DNA from: Lomentospora prolificans
Taxonomy: Eukaryota > Ascomycota > Sordariomycetes > Microascales > Microascaceae
DNA: 64,000 nucleotides
NCBI GenBank assembly: GCA_029532625.1
Contig: JARFXM010000004.1
Coordinates: 4,464,001 to 4,528,000, forward strand
Reading direction: 5' to 3'
This document shows, one piece after another, positions 11,946 to 23,772 of this stretch. Every line of letters starts with the position of its first letter. Positions within the stretch are counted from its first letter, which is position 1. A program made the translations under genes and the position numbers. The notes under the pieces are model-generated. The model was not told where the DNA came from, made no database searches, and worked only from the letters and a program-made list of their open reading frames with translations.

Positions 11946-14900
11946 ATTCGGATGTGGTGCCTCCTCCTTGTAGAACTCGGCAACATTGGAATTCCCCGGA
12001 CGGGAAGCCTTGCCTGCAGAACTTTCAGCTACGATTTCGAACAACAGGGACTAAAAGAGAAGTCCACCGATCTCGATTCGCCATGTGGCTTCTGCACTAC
12101 ATTTGCTGTCATATGATGTCACGAAGGACAATCACATCGTGGAAAGGATATCGTATGTGTAGCGATTGTCCTTTTAGGAGTTGGCGTTTGTCACTTCGGT
12201 GTCAAAGATTTACGGGAGAGAAGACAGGAAACGAGTACTGTTCTATTCGTGCGTTTCGTCTTGGAAACGCGACAAGAAATCAAATTTGCGGAAGGCACAG
12301 GTCCCGGGGCTATTCATGGTTTAACTGGTTTCCGTCATTTGGAAGGGCTGGGGATTTGGGTGAGCGTACGGCTCCATCCTGTCGACGCAGACCCGAGATC
12401 CTTGTCCAATGCTCTCAATCTCGCAGCTTGCCGATGGGCCTAGATCCCTTCGCGATCTAAAACGGGACTGACCCGACATTCAAGATGAAAGGGTGGGAAG
12501 CAAGAGGGTAGAGGTAGGGATTGGGCTTTCTAGAAGTTTGGTTGGGTCGCATCCCGCGATGAGGTTTTTTCAAATCAAGCAGATGTTGATCGAGAACTAA
12601 ATGCGGAGGCATGGTTACTTGCCCGGAAAGGGTGCGTGGGAAGTCCAGGGCAGCTTCGGAGCAAAACGTCCCAAGTCGGCGGGAAGTCTACCATTCGCAA
12701 ACCCGGGAATTGACTAGAGGCCTACTGGGAGTGGCGAAAAACCCTCTTCTTCTTGATACCCCACCTACCACCCTGTGCCATCTGGATCCACCCTGCATGC
12801 GGCCGAAAGCTTTTGCTGCAGGCGGTGGGTCACTCGTGTTCCTGGAGCGCGTATTGGGCGATCTCAGCAACCTCCTGAAAAAGAAAAAGATGCAGGACAA
12901 CAACGCGGATGCATGTAGCACATTAGAGAGACGTAGGATTCCGAATCGAGACATCCACCCGCTTCTCGCGGCAACTTGTTATGTGGTTTATCCTGGAGAG
13001 GGAGGGTAAGGCTGGGATGAATAATGCACCATTCCAACCGAAGTAGTGGGCCTGGGGGCCATTATTGGCTTCGGTTATCCATCCAGCCAGCTCTAGTGCG
13101 TATGCTAGGGGCCCGGAGAAGCCACATCTTGAGCGTCGATTGGGAAAGACTGCCGGCGGTGTCCTAGAGGTCCGTCTAAGCTCGGCGGCTCAAAAAGAAT
13201 GACTGGTTTCAACATCGCACACTGAGTCCAAACTTCACGGGCCCACAGTCGCTCCTGTATCGAGTTGAATGCTCACGTCAGCTTGCAAAGCGTAAAGGAG
13301 TATGTTGTCCTGAGTTGCACTGAGTCGTCTCACAATGATTCGGATGCCACTTGCTTAATTGCCTGCCTTTTCTTCCCTCGAGCGCTTTAGATTGGCACTG
13401 AAGTGGGGCAGCATAGCACTGTTCGGGGCCAAGATTAGAGATACAGCACAACCCGTGATTGACAAGCAAGCCGTGGGAGATTAAACTGTTTGAGCTGGAT
13501 TCTAGCTCTCTTTGTCGGCGCTAGGATAGAATCGAGAGGCAGCTAGCACCGTTAGGCAGCAAAAGGCCTCGACAGCGACATCGATCCTCCGGGACGGACC
13601 AGTCGCCAAGGGCCAAACGCCGATGGTGGGGGAAGAAAAGGTGGGGGGGGGGGGGGGGGGAGAGGAGGAGGGTATGAGTAGTAACATGGGCCAGACACTG
13701 GCGTGCTTGGCTTCAAGGTTGGGTGGCATCCGCCGAAGGCAGTCTTTTGTGGCCAGGCAAGCCAGAGTCTCGGCGAGCGTTTAATGGGGCGCTACGCAAC
13801 TATTACATATCAACTGAGAGCAATCCCAAGACGAGTTTTAGTTAAGTTTGCGAGAGGGAAACTGGTTAGGGATGTGGGGGTCGCTGTCCTCGTAGTTACT
13901 CGAGAGGGTGCATCGGCTAATATTACACGATAGACGATATTTGGGTTGAAGCATGCCTGTTAACGGAAAGTTAAAGTCAAGGTCCTCAGCCTGGGGAGCC
14001 AGTCAATGTATTCAAAACGGAAAGATGAAAAAAGGATGGAGTTGCCAATAAAAAAAGGGTAAAAGAATGGAGAAAAAGAAGGGAAAAAGGGAAAATTAAG
14101 AAACAACTAAACATTGTTTCCTCTAATGAGAGGGGAAAAATCGGGATGTGAGGGTCCTCAGAGCAGGAATCATGCAGATGAGGAAAGAAACAGAGTTAAA
14201 AGGCAATTATGATTTCAAGTACGTGCGCGGGTACATGCAGTGTGTATCACCTTTGTATATTGTATCATCGACTCGAGTCTTGCACGATCGTCAATTGGGG
14301 GCGACCTGAAGATCGAAGAACAGAAGAGTTCCTTCTCTCGGAGCACTTCCCGAGGAGCAGGTAGACAGGAGCTAATATCCCGTTGCTGCATCCTGTAGCA
14401 AGCTTACTTCTCCTTTTACCGACCGGGTGCAGCTTCTGTTCGAGCAACTAGGGTTGACGGCGGGTGACAGGCCGACGCCTTAAAATGCAATGGAAATTTT
14501 CCTTTACGTTTTCTTTCCCCTGGACGAAATCGGTTGATAACATTAATAGTATGACACCCACGGAATACCCCTCTGGTGCTAGAATAGAGTGGGTGGGGTC
14601 TAGTCAGATCACGACGAGAAATACGACAAGGGTTCCGAAGTGCAGGCCGAGGGCTCTCATAATCGCACGCCAGCCGTGAGCTGTACGTTGAAATCAACGA
14701 AGTAGCACAACTAGATCCATCCACTCACATCGAGCTGGTACCAAGGATAATCACGGGTGGAAGAAGGGAACTGCGAGATGTGGACGAAGTGGGATGTAGT
14801 GTCCTACAGATAGAAGACCTGTCAAGGCATACGAACAAGTTTCGAGTCTAGTTAAGGAAGGTAGGATTAGTATCGATTTCTGGAAAGGGGTAATCGTACG

Positions 14901-16879
14901 GTGGGGGTTCAATAGCCAAAGTAGACGGAGTAGAGCATCGCGGATTGTATATATAGGGACGGAAGGTTTCAATGATCTGTCACCAACTCTGATCCCATCC
15001 CCTTCTTCATCTTGTTGGACCGCCTGTCTCGCAGACGACTAGATGCCCTTTCAGACAGTCGGAAATTGGTGACATTCTTAATCGGGTGCTAATAGCTCCG
15101 ACTGCCCATGCGAGAGGAAAGGAGCACGGAGGGAAGCCGTCCACCGAGAACGAATCGGCTCCTTAAAGGGGACGAAGTAGTCATTTGCTTCGCCAAGGCC
15201 AAGGGGAAAAAGAGGACTCTAGGGACGCTGGTTCGATACAGTTAGCCCGAGTCTCGAACCCCGGATCAATTACAACTAAAGCTCGGCAGGAATGTCGGTA
15301 TTGCTGAAATGGCTGCAGTGAGCGATGGGCAACGGGTAGAGAGGAGTTAGTGGTGTCGATGATGCTTGGTGGCTCCAGTAGTTGGGCTGGCGCTGCCGCC
15401 CACCGCCATCGCCGAGTAGAGAGAAGGACAGGGATTCGGAAAGCTCCTCCTCAAGGCGAGAAATTTCTTACAGAAATACTCCGTATAAATGTCGCCGAAC
15501 CCCACGGGCTTGCGAGGGAGCTGCTAGTTTGTGCGGGGCTGGCTTCAGCGGATTCAACTGCAGTTGGATGTGTCTAATGGTGCATCGTGTCAAGTGGCAG
15601 GCGCACCCCACTGCAAGCGCCGCCTTGCCGCTCTGGCCTATCATACAGATGAAGGAGCTTTTGCTCCGGCCGCTGGCGTCTTCTGAGAGCTGATAATTCA
15701 TCCCGGCCCCGGATCCATAGATAGAAGGGACTTCGAGGCGAAAGAACGGGCACCTCCCCAGCGATGCCACTCCCACTCCGCACTGCGCGCATAGGGCCCG
15801 GCCCCGTTCATACTTTTAGAGGAGGGGCTGAAAAGGGGAAGAAAGGTTACAAAGGAAATAGCGGTTTCCTCCCGGAAGGGAAAGAACGAACGAATAAGTA
15901 ATAAAAGGAAAATAAAGGGAAAGGGCAAGGAGGAAACCGCGCAGGACCATGCAACCTCCACACAATTGTTCTTTCCGCTTGATACTTTGAGACCTCCCAC
16001 AGCCCTAATTCCCATTTGCCCGTCCGTCTCTGCGTCTGGCGGTCATCATCACTTCTTGTTACAAACTGCAATGCTTCTGCTTCGCCACTACTTTTGCGTC
16101 AAGTGGGTGGTTGTTATTGCCAGGGCTCAGTACTTCTCCTGTAGGAGAGGCCGAGTTGGGATACAGACACGCAGAGAGGGGTGATACCGTCATCCCTTCT
16201 GAGCCTTTTCACCCCGCTGGCGGTCCTCGCCGGTTCAAGGAAGGTCGCTTATTGCTCGCCCACCTCCGCGCGCGTGCCTTCCGTTTGACTCGAAGCCTAG
16301 AAACCCTATCCCCTACTGCCGGTGGCGAACTTGAAGAAAGACCACATGAACGTAGAAGAAGAGACCTGACTGGGCCACCGTTTTGATCGCCTCCCCTGCC
16401 CTGCTGGTCCACTCGTTCCCTTCTCACACTCTATCCTATGCCGATACGCCACGCCGTGCCACCTACACCCCTTACTATCCGCTCACACCCCCCTGAATTC
16501 TACTCACCTGAAGGGGCTACCTTTCACGCACCATCATTGATATATGTGAGTACGTGGGCAAGCGGAGCCACCCGCAATACATTCCCTCGACGCCTACCGA
16601 ACTCCCGGACAACGGTCGTCCTTTTCGTGGTGTCTGTTTCTACTTGCACAAAAGCCACACTCTCCTCCTTTAGTATATACACTCAAGCCACAGTTCTGCC
16701 CGCCCTTGACGTCGAAGAGGCATAACCAGCAATACTAGCCCTCTCTCATGTCCCCTCTGCTACTACCACTAACACTCCCTACTCGACCCCCACCACTGCC
16801 ATCAACGCCCTTCTCAGTACCAGACCTTGTATCCCGTCTAAGTTTATCTTTGAGCCTCACCATATATTCAACGCTTTTA
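11946..16879. other. Gene-poor stretch of about 4.9 kb
   Basis: I found no gene I can support. Frames such as 11900-12460 (+), 12249-12443 (+, starts at GTG) and 14416-14724 (-) have no recognisable domain. Notable composition: an 18-G run at 13643-13660, and a purine-rich AT stretch at about 14020-14110. No transposase, reverse transcriptase or terminal repeat was recognised by eye. Given that the neighbouring epimerase gene hides in seven small exons, further multi-exon genes here cannot be excluded. Confidence 0.4.
13643..13660. repeat. Homopolymer (G)18
   Basis: An uninterrupted run of 18 G residues sits inside a G/A-rich context in the gene-poor stretch. Homopolymer length may be affected by sequencing or assembly. 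Confidence 0.9.
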
Positions 16880-17077
16880 ATGTGCACTGAGCACATTGGT
16901 GACTGCCCAGTCTGCGGGAAACAATATCTCATTTATGTTGAGTTTTGTCCTCAATATCACCCGCCAGTTCTGTTGTGTCCCAGAGGGACCACCATCAACC
17001 GCGTTCCGCCTCGAGAAGGGCAGTGTCCAAGTCCGGTCTGCCCTAATAGCCGGGTGGGAGGCTGTCAGGTTATATGA
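16880..17077 (+). CDS. Small cysteine-rich protein, 65 aa
   Basis: A single-exon frame from the ATG at 16880 to TGA encodes 65 aa with eight Cys (positions 2, 9, 12, 23, 33, 49, 54, 62), including a C-x2-C pair at 9-12 (GDCPVCGKQY) and CPSPVCPNS near the C-terminus. There is no signal peptide or membrane segment. Cys spacing with nearby His suggests metal binding or a compact disulfide-free zinc fold; this is inference. The frame is open 44 codons further upstream to an ATG at 16748, but that extension is low-complexity Pro/Leu/Ser and looks like a leader. The gene converges on the NAD(P)HX epimerase gene, whose stop lies 214 bp downstream on the other strand. The exact family is not recognised. 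It resembles the small Cys-rich intracellular proteins often annotated as hypothetical in plant-associated ascomycetes. Confidence 0.5.
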   Translation: MCTEHIGDCPVCGKQYLIYVEFCPQYHPPVLLCPRGTTINRVPPREGQCPSPVCPNSRVGGCQVI

Positions 17078-17290
17078 CAAGTCGAGAATGACGAAACAGC
17101 TGGCCGAATGTGAGCACTAATTCTAGTGACCTAAGCCTCTCGACGTCTACCAAAACTGCGGATCTCTTTTCTCTTTGCACAACCCAAAACAAAACTACAG
17201 CGTGGAGATCTGGCCAGACTGTTCGCTTTTTCCCCGACTTCCGCCCGGAATTAGCGAGAACAGAGTGCGCTTTCCGAAGCCCAACCGCGA

Positions 17291-19014
17291 TTATAGTTTC
17301 TCACCGTCAGGACCAACTTCGACAATCTGATCGATACCCTCGTACTCCGGTAGATCGAAGTCATACTTTTGAGCAATACTCGGCGGAACGAATCTTCCCT
17401 TCTGCGTTAGTTGCCGGAATCAAGTAGAATGACACACGCACCGTTGTTGCGGGTCTCGGTGGGTGGACAAAGGTGGGAACTGAGGTTCGTACCTTCCTCC
17501 GATGAAGTGCCTTCCCACAAAGTGCTTAACCAGTGGCTTCGGTGCTGTGAGACTAACGAGGACGCTGGGATTAAAAGTGCTTCCGAGGCCAGTTTTGGGC
17601 GGTCCGTTTTCGATATCCCAGGACGACGGAGCATCTACGGAGGTTACGGGCAACTTGGTTTCCTGGAGAGCTCGGATTACAGCGGGGAAGGGCTCTCTGA
17701 CTTCTCCAGAGAAGCTGAAGCCTGTTTACTTCAATTAGGCGATATCCACGTTGGCGGCGTGAGCCATGGTAGTGACGGAGTACCAACCAAAAATAGCATC
17801 CACGATATGGTCCGACGCTCCGAGGGCCTCCGAGAAGTCATCGACGAACGGAACGTTCAGGTCTTCTAGCTGCTTAGCCAGCCTCTGGCGAGAGAGTTCG
17901 AAGGGTTAACTCAGGCGTTGTATGGGGAGAATAGCATTTATGAATGGAGAGAGAGAACTCGGCTTGCTGGACAAGGGGGTGCGCCGCGGGAAGGAACAGC
18001 AGACGGGTCAAACACGCAAGGAGAGGAAGTCTGGGCAAGTAACATGAGCCCAGCTGGATTAGAGACATCATTATCTGGGATAGTAGGGGCGACAGGCAGG
18101 GTTATGTCGGGCTACATTCTAATGTGTGGTGGCATGGTGACGCAGGCAACATGCTTCAACACCATGGTTTGCAAAACCTGCTTTAGTCTTGCCGTGAACC
18201 TCTAGGTAGGTAACTGGATAAATAAACTCCATTACCCCAAATAATCGTGTTCTCGGTGACGATATGAGACACTGCCTTTTGTGGACGTACGCAGCTCACG
18301 AACACAGGAGCTGGCAACTACCAAAGCTCCAATGAATCGGGTGAGTGGGGAGTAACTTAACCCTTAACCTACCTGGTACAGCTCATTCTTGCTTCGCTTG
18401 GGATAGTAGATTGAGGGGGAGTAGCCGTAATGGCGAAGATGCCGAGCGGCGACCAGCCCATCGCCACCTATGGTAGTGCTTGTAAGCAGGCGGGGTTCTG
18501 ACACGAGGCGATTTAACGCCTGGATGGGCAGCTAACCATTGTTCCCCGGGCCACAGGCGACAAGGATTCGCTTCCCAGAACTCGGAGGGTGCACTTTGAA
18601 AACTGCAGCAGGTACGGAAAGTAAGCACATGCAGATGCCAGATCTCGGACAGAGGGGTAAGCGCAGTGGAGGGTTGGGGCGCAGCAGTCTTCCTAGGAAA
18701 GATACACGGAGGAAGGAAATGTGATGAGAACAAGAGAGAGGCGAAGAAACCCCCATGGGCCGGAGGCGAGAAAACAACGCATGCGGAGATGCTGCAAGAC
18801 TGACCTACCTGGGAGACCGACAAGCCTGCAAGCTCCATGAGCTGGTCAATGGAGAACGCGCAGGTGCTCATCAGCTCCCTATCGAGAGCGGCGGCGGCCG
18901 TTGCCGAGAGGGTCTGGACGATGTTAGAAAAGGGAATGATTTATATAACGTCGCCGGAGTTTCCGTGATGTATGCGCCCTTTCCTTGGCACAAAGGTCTT
19001 ACCTTGAGTGTCAT
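17291..19014 (-). CDS. NNR1: NAD(P)H-hydrate epimerase (YjeF_N / AIBP family)
   Basis: Seven exons on the minus strand: 19014-19003, 18913-18805, 18602-18537, 18467-18373, 17884-17788, 17721-17493 and 17393-17291, giving 236 aa, the usual family length. The enzyme interconverts the S and R forms of damaged NAD(P)HX so that the ATP-dependent dehydratase can repair both. It is usually mitochondrial and cytosolic. The spliced protein runs through the family landmarks: FSIDQLMELAGLSVSQ, then HPPSSGKRILVACGPGNNGGDG (nucleotide-binding loop, about 57-66), HIVDAIFGFSFSGE, and VDAPSSWDIENGPP (about 155-168, with the conserved Asp), ending with VPEYEGIDQIVEV-like sequence. All exon phases agree. The exon 2 donor was set at GTCAGT (18804) because the nearer GTAGGT breaks the frame. 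Intron 4 is long (17885-18372, 488 bp). The function is secure. Small-exon boundaries, especially the end of exon 2, should be confirmed with RNA. Confidence 0.9.
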
Positions 19015-19992
19015 GATTGGGTTTGTGACGGACGATGCTTGTTTGGTGTTTGCAACGAGGGGCTCGGGGCTGGTGTTTCTTGGTTATTTTAGCGGGGATT
19101 CTTGGATTGGGGTGATCCCGCTTGGTAAAGCAAGGATCTTATTTTTCAAATAGGGCCTGGCTGCAATGCATGGTATGATTGAAAAAAAGATGCAGTGACG
19201 TAAGTTGGCGTGAAGGCATACACGAGTGCGGTTGTTGCTTTGGGGAGTGGATCTAGAGAAGTCTAGAACCTGACGTGACGTGATCTATAACTAGGTTCGG
19301 GGATTCGAGCTGTGAGCTTGTCTTGCTCGTTCTTGTCCTAATATTAGACCCATGCGGTTCCAAGCTGGTTCTTTGGCACACGTATTGCCACGTGACCTGC
19401 TCGACACTGGAGCTGCACCTCGCTGGATTGTGTGCCCAGGTGCATGAAGAGGGAGGAATACGATGTCGACGGATGGCTCTGGACCTTGGATAGGGGCGTT
19501 GATATAGGGTCATCCGAGGCGCATTTCCGTTTCTGCATTTGGGCTCTCCATTCGTCCCCGGATATCGCCAAGCCTGCACTCGCTCTCGTTGGGTCTAGGA
19601 ACGCCAGAACCTGTGCGAAGACGGACCGCGACTTAAAACGGGGACCCTATTCAGGACTCTACGGTATTACAAGATTTCAATAAACTAGGCATCGGGAATC
19701 TGGTGTACCTCTCATATTGGGTATTCTTTCGTTAGGATGAGAAAGGGAGCTTTCTTTTCAGTTGAAGCCGTGTTGGCTATTAGCTCCCTTCCATGTAGTC
19801 GGTAGGTGCCGAGTTTGGGCCTATTGGTTGGTCTATTGGTTAAAATTCGGTTAATAAATCCTTGACCCACTTTCGCCAAAGCTCGTTGCAGAGCCTTTCC
19901 GCGATTTCACATATCGTTCGAGGCCAACAGACGCAAATTCAGTACGAACTCGGGGAAGCCAACAAACGCGAGAAAAGAACCAAGGTGTCAAG
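19015..19992. promoter_or_regulatory. Divergent intergenic region, epimerase and MRPS16
   Basis: This roughly 1-kb spacer lies between the starts of the NAD(P)HX epimerase (-) and bS16m (+), and should hold both promoters. The only frames inside (such as 19253-19579, -) lack domains. Immediately upstream of 19993 the sequence is A-rich, as is usual before fungal start codons. Confidence 0.4.
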
Positions 19993-20691
19993 ATGGTCGT
20001 GAGAATCAGGTTGGCGCGCTTCGGGCGCAGGAACAAGCCCTTTTACAACATCGTCGTGGCTCAATCGCGGTAGGTTCCCCCTTTGATTGCCGTTGATTCT
20101 TGGATGTCCCTATACGAAAGATCACAGAGCCTCACGCCGAGTCGGACTTGGTAGTGCGAATTGGTGGTTTTCCGGACGCTCGATTGGACATCGTATGCGG
20201 ACTTTTGCTAACGAGTTATGGCAATGTAGATCTGCGAGGAACAGCAAGCCTATGGAGGTTATTGGCACCTACGATCCGATTCCGAAGTTGGACCCCTACG
20301 ATAACAGCGGCAAGTTCCACAAGGATATCAAACTCGATGTTGTGAGAGCCAAATATTGGATAGGTGTGGGGGCGCAACCTAGTGATACGGCCTGGAGGAT
20401 ATTATCAATGGTGAGTCTGCACTCTTCGACATGGTGGATGCTGCAGGCGAGAAGCTGGGAGGAAGCGGGAGCCAATGCTGGAGGATGAGCCGCTACCGCC
20501 GAGTTTCGATGCGATGATGATCAACTGGTGGACGCCGTATCTCTATTTTTAAACAGTTCTGCTAACCCTTTACCCCTACCTAGGCCGGAGTCCTTCCCAG
20601 CCGAAACCACGGGAATGCGCAGTCCTCGACCAATACCCCCGCGGCGTCAAACGCTAACGCTGGACAGGCAGAGGCCCAGATCTCTGCGTAA
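19993..20691 (+). CDS. MRPS16: Mitochondrial small-subunit ribosomal protein bS16m
   Basis: Three exons: 19993-20069, 20230-20410 and 20584-20691, giving 121 aa. Introns are 160 bp (GTAGGT...TGTAG) and 173 bp (GTGAGT, GCTAAC branch site, CCTAG), with matching phases. The protein starts MVVRIRLARFGRRNKPFYNI, the classical S16 N-terminus, and continues with KPMEVIGTYDPIP and KDIKLDVVRAKYWIGVGAQP. S16 binds the 5' domain of small-subunit rRNA early in assembly. The eukaryotic nuclear copy serves the mitochondrial ribosome. There is no separate cleavable presequence; the basic N-terminus probably acts as the import signal, as in other S16 mitochondrial proteins. The tail after the S16 core (about residues 95-121) is Ala/Asn/Gln/Ser-rich and probably disordered. 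No single exon gives a long open frame, so the gene is easy to miss. Confidence 0.95.
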
Positions 20692-21536
20692 ACCCCACTC
20701 CGAGTCTGCCTCCTTTCTGATGTAATTTTACGGGATGTTATTTGGGCCATGTACAAAACAATGTTGTTAGAAAGCATTTAATGCGGAGTTCCTCTTGGGC
20801 TTGTACGAACAATAAGCTCTTCTTCTCGTTACTAGCAAGTGATATATATCTACACCTCCACGTCGCGTTCAAGGCTACGCCACCCTCGACTTCCTTCTAA
20901 TGTCCGACTGCAAAATTTATGTTGTTTGCCCTATTCTGTTGTGGTTCATCACGAGATAAATTCCCTATCCGAACCACTAAGATGAGCGGGTTACCGTGGT
21001 CTGCATTCTAACACTTTGTCACGTTGTCACGGATTGTGGACGAAGACGAGAACCGAGATACTAAGTGATCCATTTCATCGTTACATGCCTTCTATGCTGA
21101 AGCTCCAATTCTGGTAAGACACCAGTCAAGTGGAGATATAGAGTTTAACACGCAGTAGTTGCGTATGAAGAGAAGAAGTCAATGTCGAAGAAAACAAAAA
21201 GTAGTATATCAAAATGGTCCGAAAATGGTATTGTTTGGTAGGGGGCCTTGGAGGAAAGGAAGGGAATCTTGAAATAAAGCGCCCGCAATTCTCTTGTTCA
21301 ACGTTGTTAAAAAGGAATGTGAAACAAAACTCCGTCTGCGAGATGCCCGTACACTGTATCGTCCCTTCTGTACCCCCGTTGCGCCTATCGTAAATCGGAA
21401 AGAAAAGAATGAAGGCCAATTTCCAGAATAAAAAGAGAACGCTAAACACGGGCGGTGGATTCGGACAAAAGAGCTGGTCGTTAACCCATGGTGGTATCTC
21501 TGCGTCGATGGATGTTGCCAATTGTGTACTGAGAGT
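20692..21536. other. Convergent intergenic region
   Basis: The spacer holds the 3' ends of MRPS16 (+) and of the amino-acid transporter (-). It is AT-rich. A 131-codon minus-strand frame (21126-21521) has a Phe-rich low-complexity translation typical of a 3' UTR. No gene is supported. Confidence 0.45.
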
Positions 21537-23772
21537 CTAGTGCGTTACGCTAAACCAGGTATTCATGACGAGGCAAACGACCATGACGGCGACGCCGTAA
21601 TACGAGAGGCATAGTGCCAGCTTCCGCAGAAGACCATGGTCGACATGCTCGAGGTCCCATCTCCACGCGCGCCATCGACGGGGGGAGAGGGTTGCGCTGG
21701 CCGTGCTCACGAAGCTTCTCAGGCTCATGGCCATTGCTGGCTCTTCTTCGTGGTCTGAACCGGCAGCATCAAGATCATCGCTTTCCTTAGAAAGGCGCTG
21801 GTGATGGATACCCTCTGGATCACTAATTTTGTAGTAGAAAAGACCCGGCAAAATGAAGCTAATGCTTGTCGAGCCGGTGCTGCCAACATATGCCAACATA
21901 CGGTCAAGGCTGCTGACAGATAGGGCAGTAATGTAGCTGAGGATAATGATGACAGTGGTGATGACAGCAAATCGTAGTTCTGACATGGCATGAGAACCAC
22001 CATTGTCTTGCCGGGCGGCGTCGTTAGATGCGGATGGAAGCAGAGGTCGACTTCCAGATGGGGGAGCGGCATTTTTGCTTCGGCCACCGTTAGGTCTCCA
22101 GTTCGCCACGGCGTCAATCGAGGCGCGGCAGGGGTGAATCTGGAGAGGGATGGAAAAGGTAACAAGGACAACGATAGCTGCCTTGGCGATGGTAGATGCT
22201 ATGGAAGCACCGTCTGCGCCGCGAGTAAGCATAGGGTCATCAAACGTAGAACGTCGGCGTCTTACACATGGAAACGATGTTGCCCGCGACCTCGTTACCA
22301 AAGGTTAGGTATCCTGTGATAGCGACCAGGATGTAAATGCTCGCCGCCGAACCAATACTAGAGCCCACGACAGTAATAACACCGCCGGGGGAGTCATCGG
22401 ATAGCTCATTCAAGATGGAGAACATCTGAGCCCAGTTAGCGTTCAGTACACGTCCGCGAAATTCGAGAAACCGCATACATTCTGATGACAGGTGTAGGCA
22501 AACACTACGACGGGCAAGCTACTTAACATCGAGACAGGTCCTTCCCATTCGAATATGCGGATGGGTCCCCTCTCACTCAAGTCATCCACGAGGAAGTGGT
22601 ACACAACCAGAATGACGAGGTAGCCAATCGACACGAGGGCGATGAGGCTGGTATACTTGAGCGAGTCCAGGCGTTTCAGGAAGGCAAGCAGGATGACTGG
22701 AAGCATAAATGCGGTGATCCAGAACTTGCGATCAACTAGATACGGAATCTCTTCAGCATATCTGTTGAACCCAATCATGACGCCAGGCATCAGATCACCA
22801 ATAATGATGATGTAGGAAACGCCGACGCCGAAGCACTTGATCGCAATGGCGGCATCAAATATAATGGCCAAGTTGGGGTAGGTGATTTGCGAAAGCGCAA
22901 AAAACGACGATTTTCCATGGTCAAGGTATCGTGCGCATCGAGATTGAAGATAGAGGCCAAAGGCTGCTGTAATGCCGGACCAAACAATCATGAATATTCC
23001 CAAACCCACACCCATTCTCGACATTACAGAAGGCATGGCGAGAGTTCCAGCTCCAACAACTGTTTTGGATGGTTAGACGGGCCACAAAATACAGTACACG
23101 AAGCGACAACACATACTCGTATTGAGCAGATTGATAACGCTACTGAGAATGGTGGCATCGCCCCCACCCTCCTTAGCTCGGGCTCTTCTTGTCCTACAGA
23201 TCGCCGAAGTGTTAATAACAGTTCTACCACCATCGATCAAACTTGTTGATAGTCGCATACCGAGTCATATCGTTTGCGGAACTAGGCTGGGCTAGAATGC
23301 CATGGGAGGACGAAGAGTAGACAGTCATTGCAAGTCGGGCGGGACGTCGGACGGCGCGGCCTTGCTGTGGCGAAAGCGTCGAAGATGTCGCAGTAATTGG
23401 CAAGGAACGCAACTGTCGTGTGCAGGGCAGAAGCGAATCCCCTTTTTAGCTGATACCAGATCGCTTCAAATGCGTCGAAATGTCACGTATCACTTCCCGC
23501 GAGCCATCACGCTCCAGAGTGGTTAAGCCGGGAACGAGAGAAGACCGACAGGGGGAACTTGAACGAGTGTCTGAAGACAAGAGCGATGGAAAATCTCTGG
23601 GATGATTGAAGGTCGGATGGCGGGATCGCGAGAGTTCGTTGGTGCGCTCGTGGTCGTTTTCGAGGTTGTCGGGAAGGAGTGACGTTGGGATATTTTCAGA
23701 TAAGACGGCGGCCATATGGGAGACCTCGTGTCCAGAAGCACCGCCTCCAGCTGACTTGGTCTCCATTGTCAT
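21537..23772 (-). CDS. Vacuolar-type amino-acid transporter (AVT family, Aa_trans)
   Basis: Six exons on the minus strand: 23772-23457, 23360-23243, 23193-23117, 23059-22479, 22425-22266 and 22213-21537, giving about 642 aa. Introns are 96, 49, 57, 53 and 52 bp. It belongs to the amino acid/auxin permease family; yeast AVT5-7 proteins export or import amino acids across the vacuolar membrane. The first helix has the hallmark DATILSSVINLLNTIVGAGTLAMPS. About ten more hydrophobic segments follow, including VTFSIPLQIHPCRASIDA and a pair at the C-terminus. A Ser-rich, charged N-terminal region of about 170 residues precedes the membrane domain and is probably cytosolic and regulatory. An acidic loop (ESDDLDAAGSDHEEE) lies between late helices. 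The junctions of exons 1-3 lie in poorly conserved sequence and are the least certain part. The transport class is clear; the substrate and the exact AVT number are not. Confidence 0.88.

Noticed and set aside
11900..12460. 186-codon plus-strand open frame rich in Arg and Cys
   Set aside because: Cys and Arg are scattered without family spacing and codon use is unlike the confirmed genes. A second frame (12249-12443) inside it looks equally protein-like and starts only at GTG.
15201..15290. Sequence resembling a tRNA T-arm (GGTTCGA-like) on either strand
   Set aside because: No 5-bp T-stem with a matching acceptor and anticodon arm could be folded around it.
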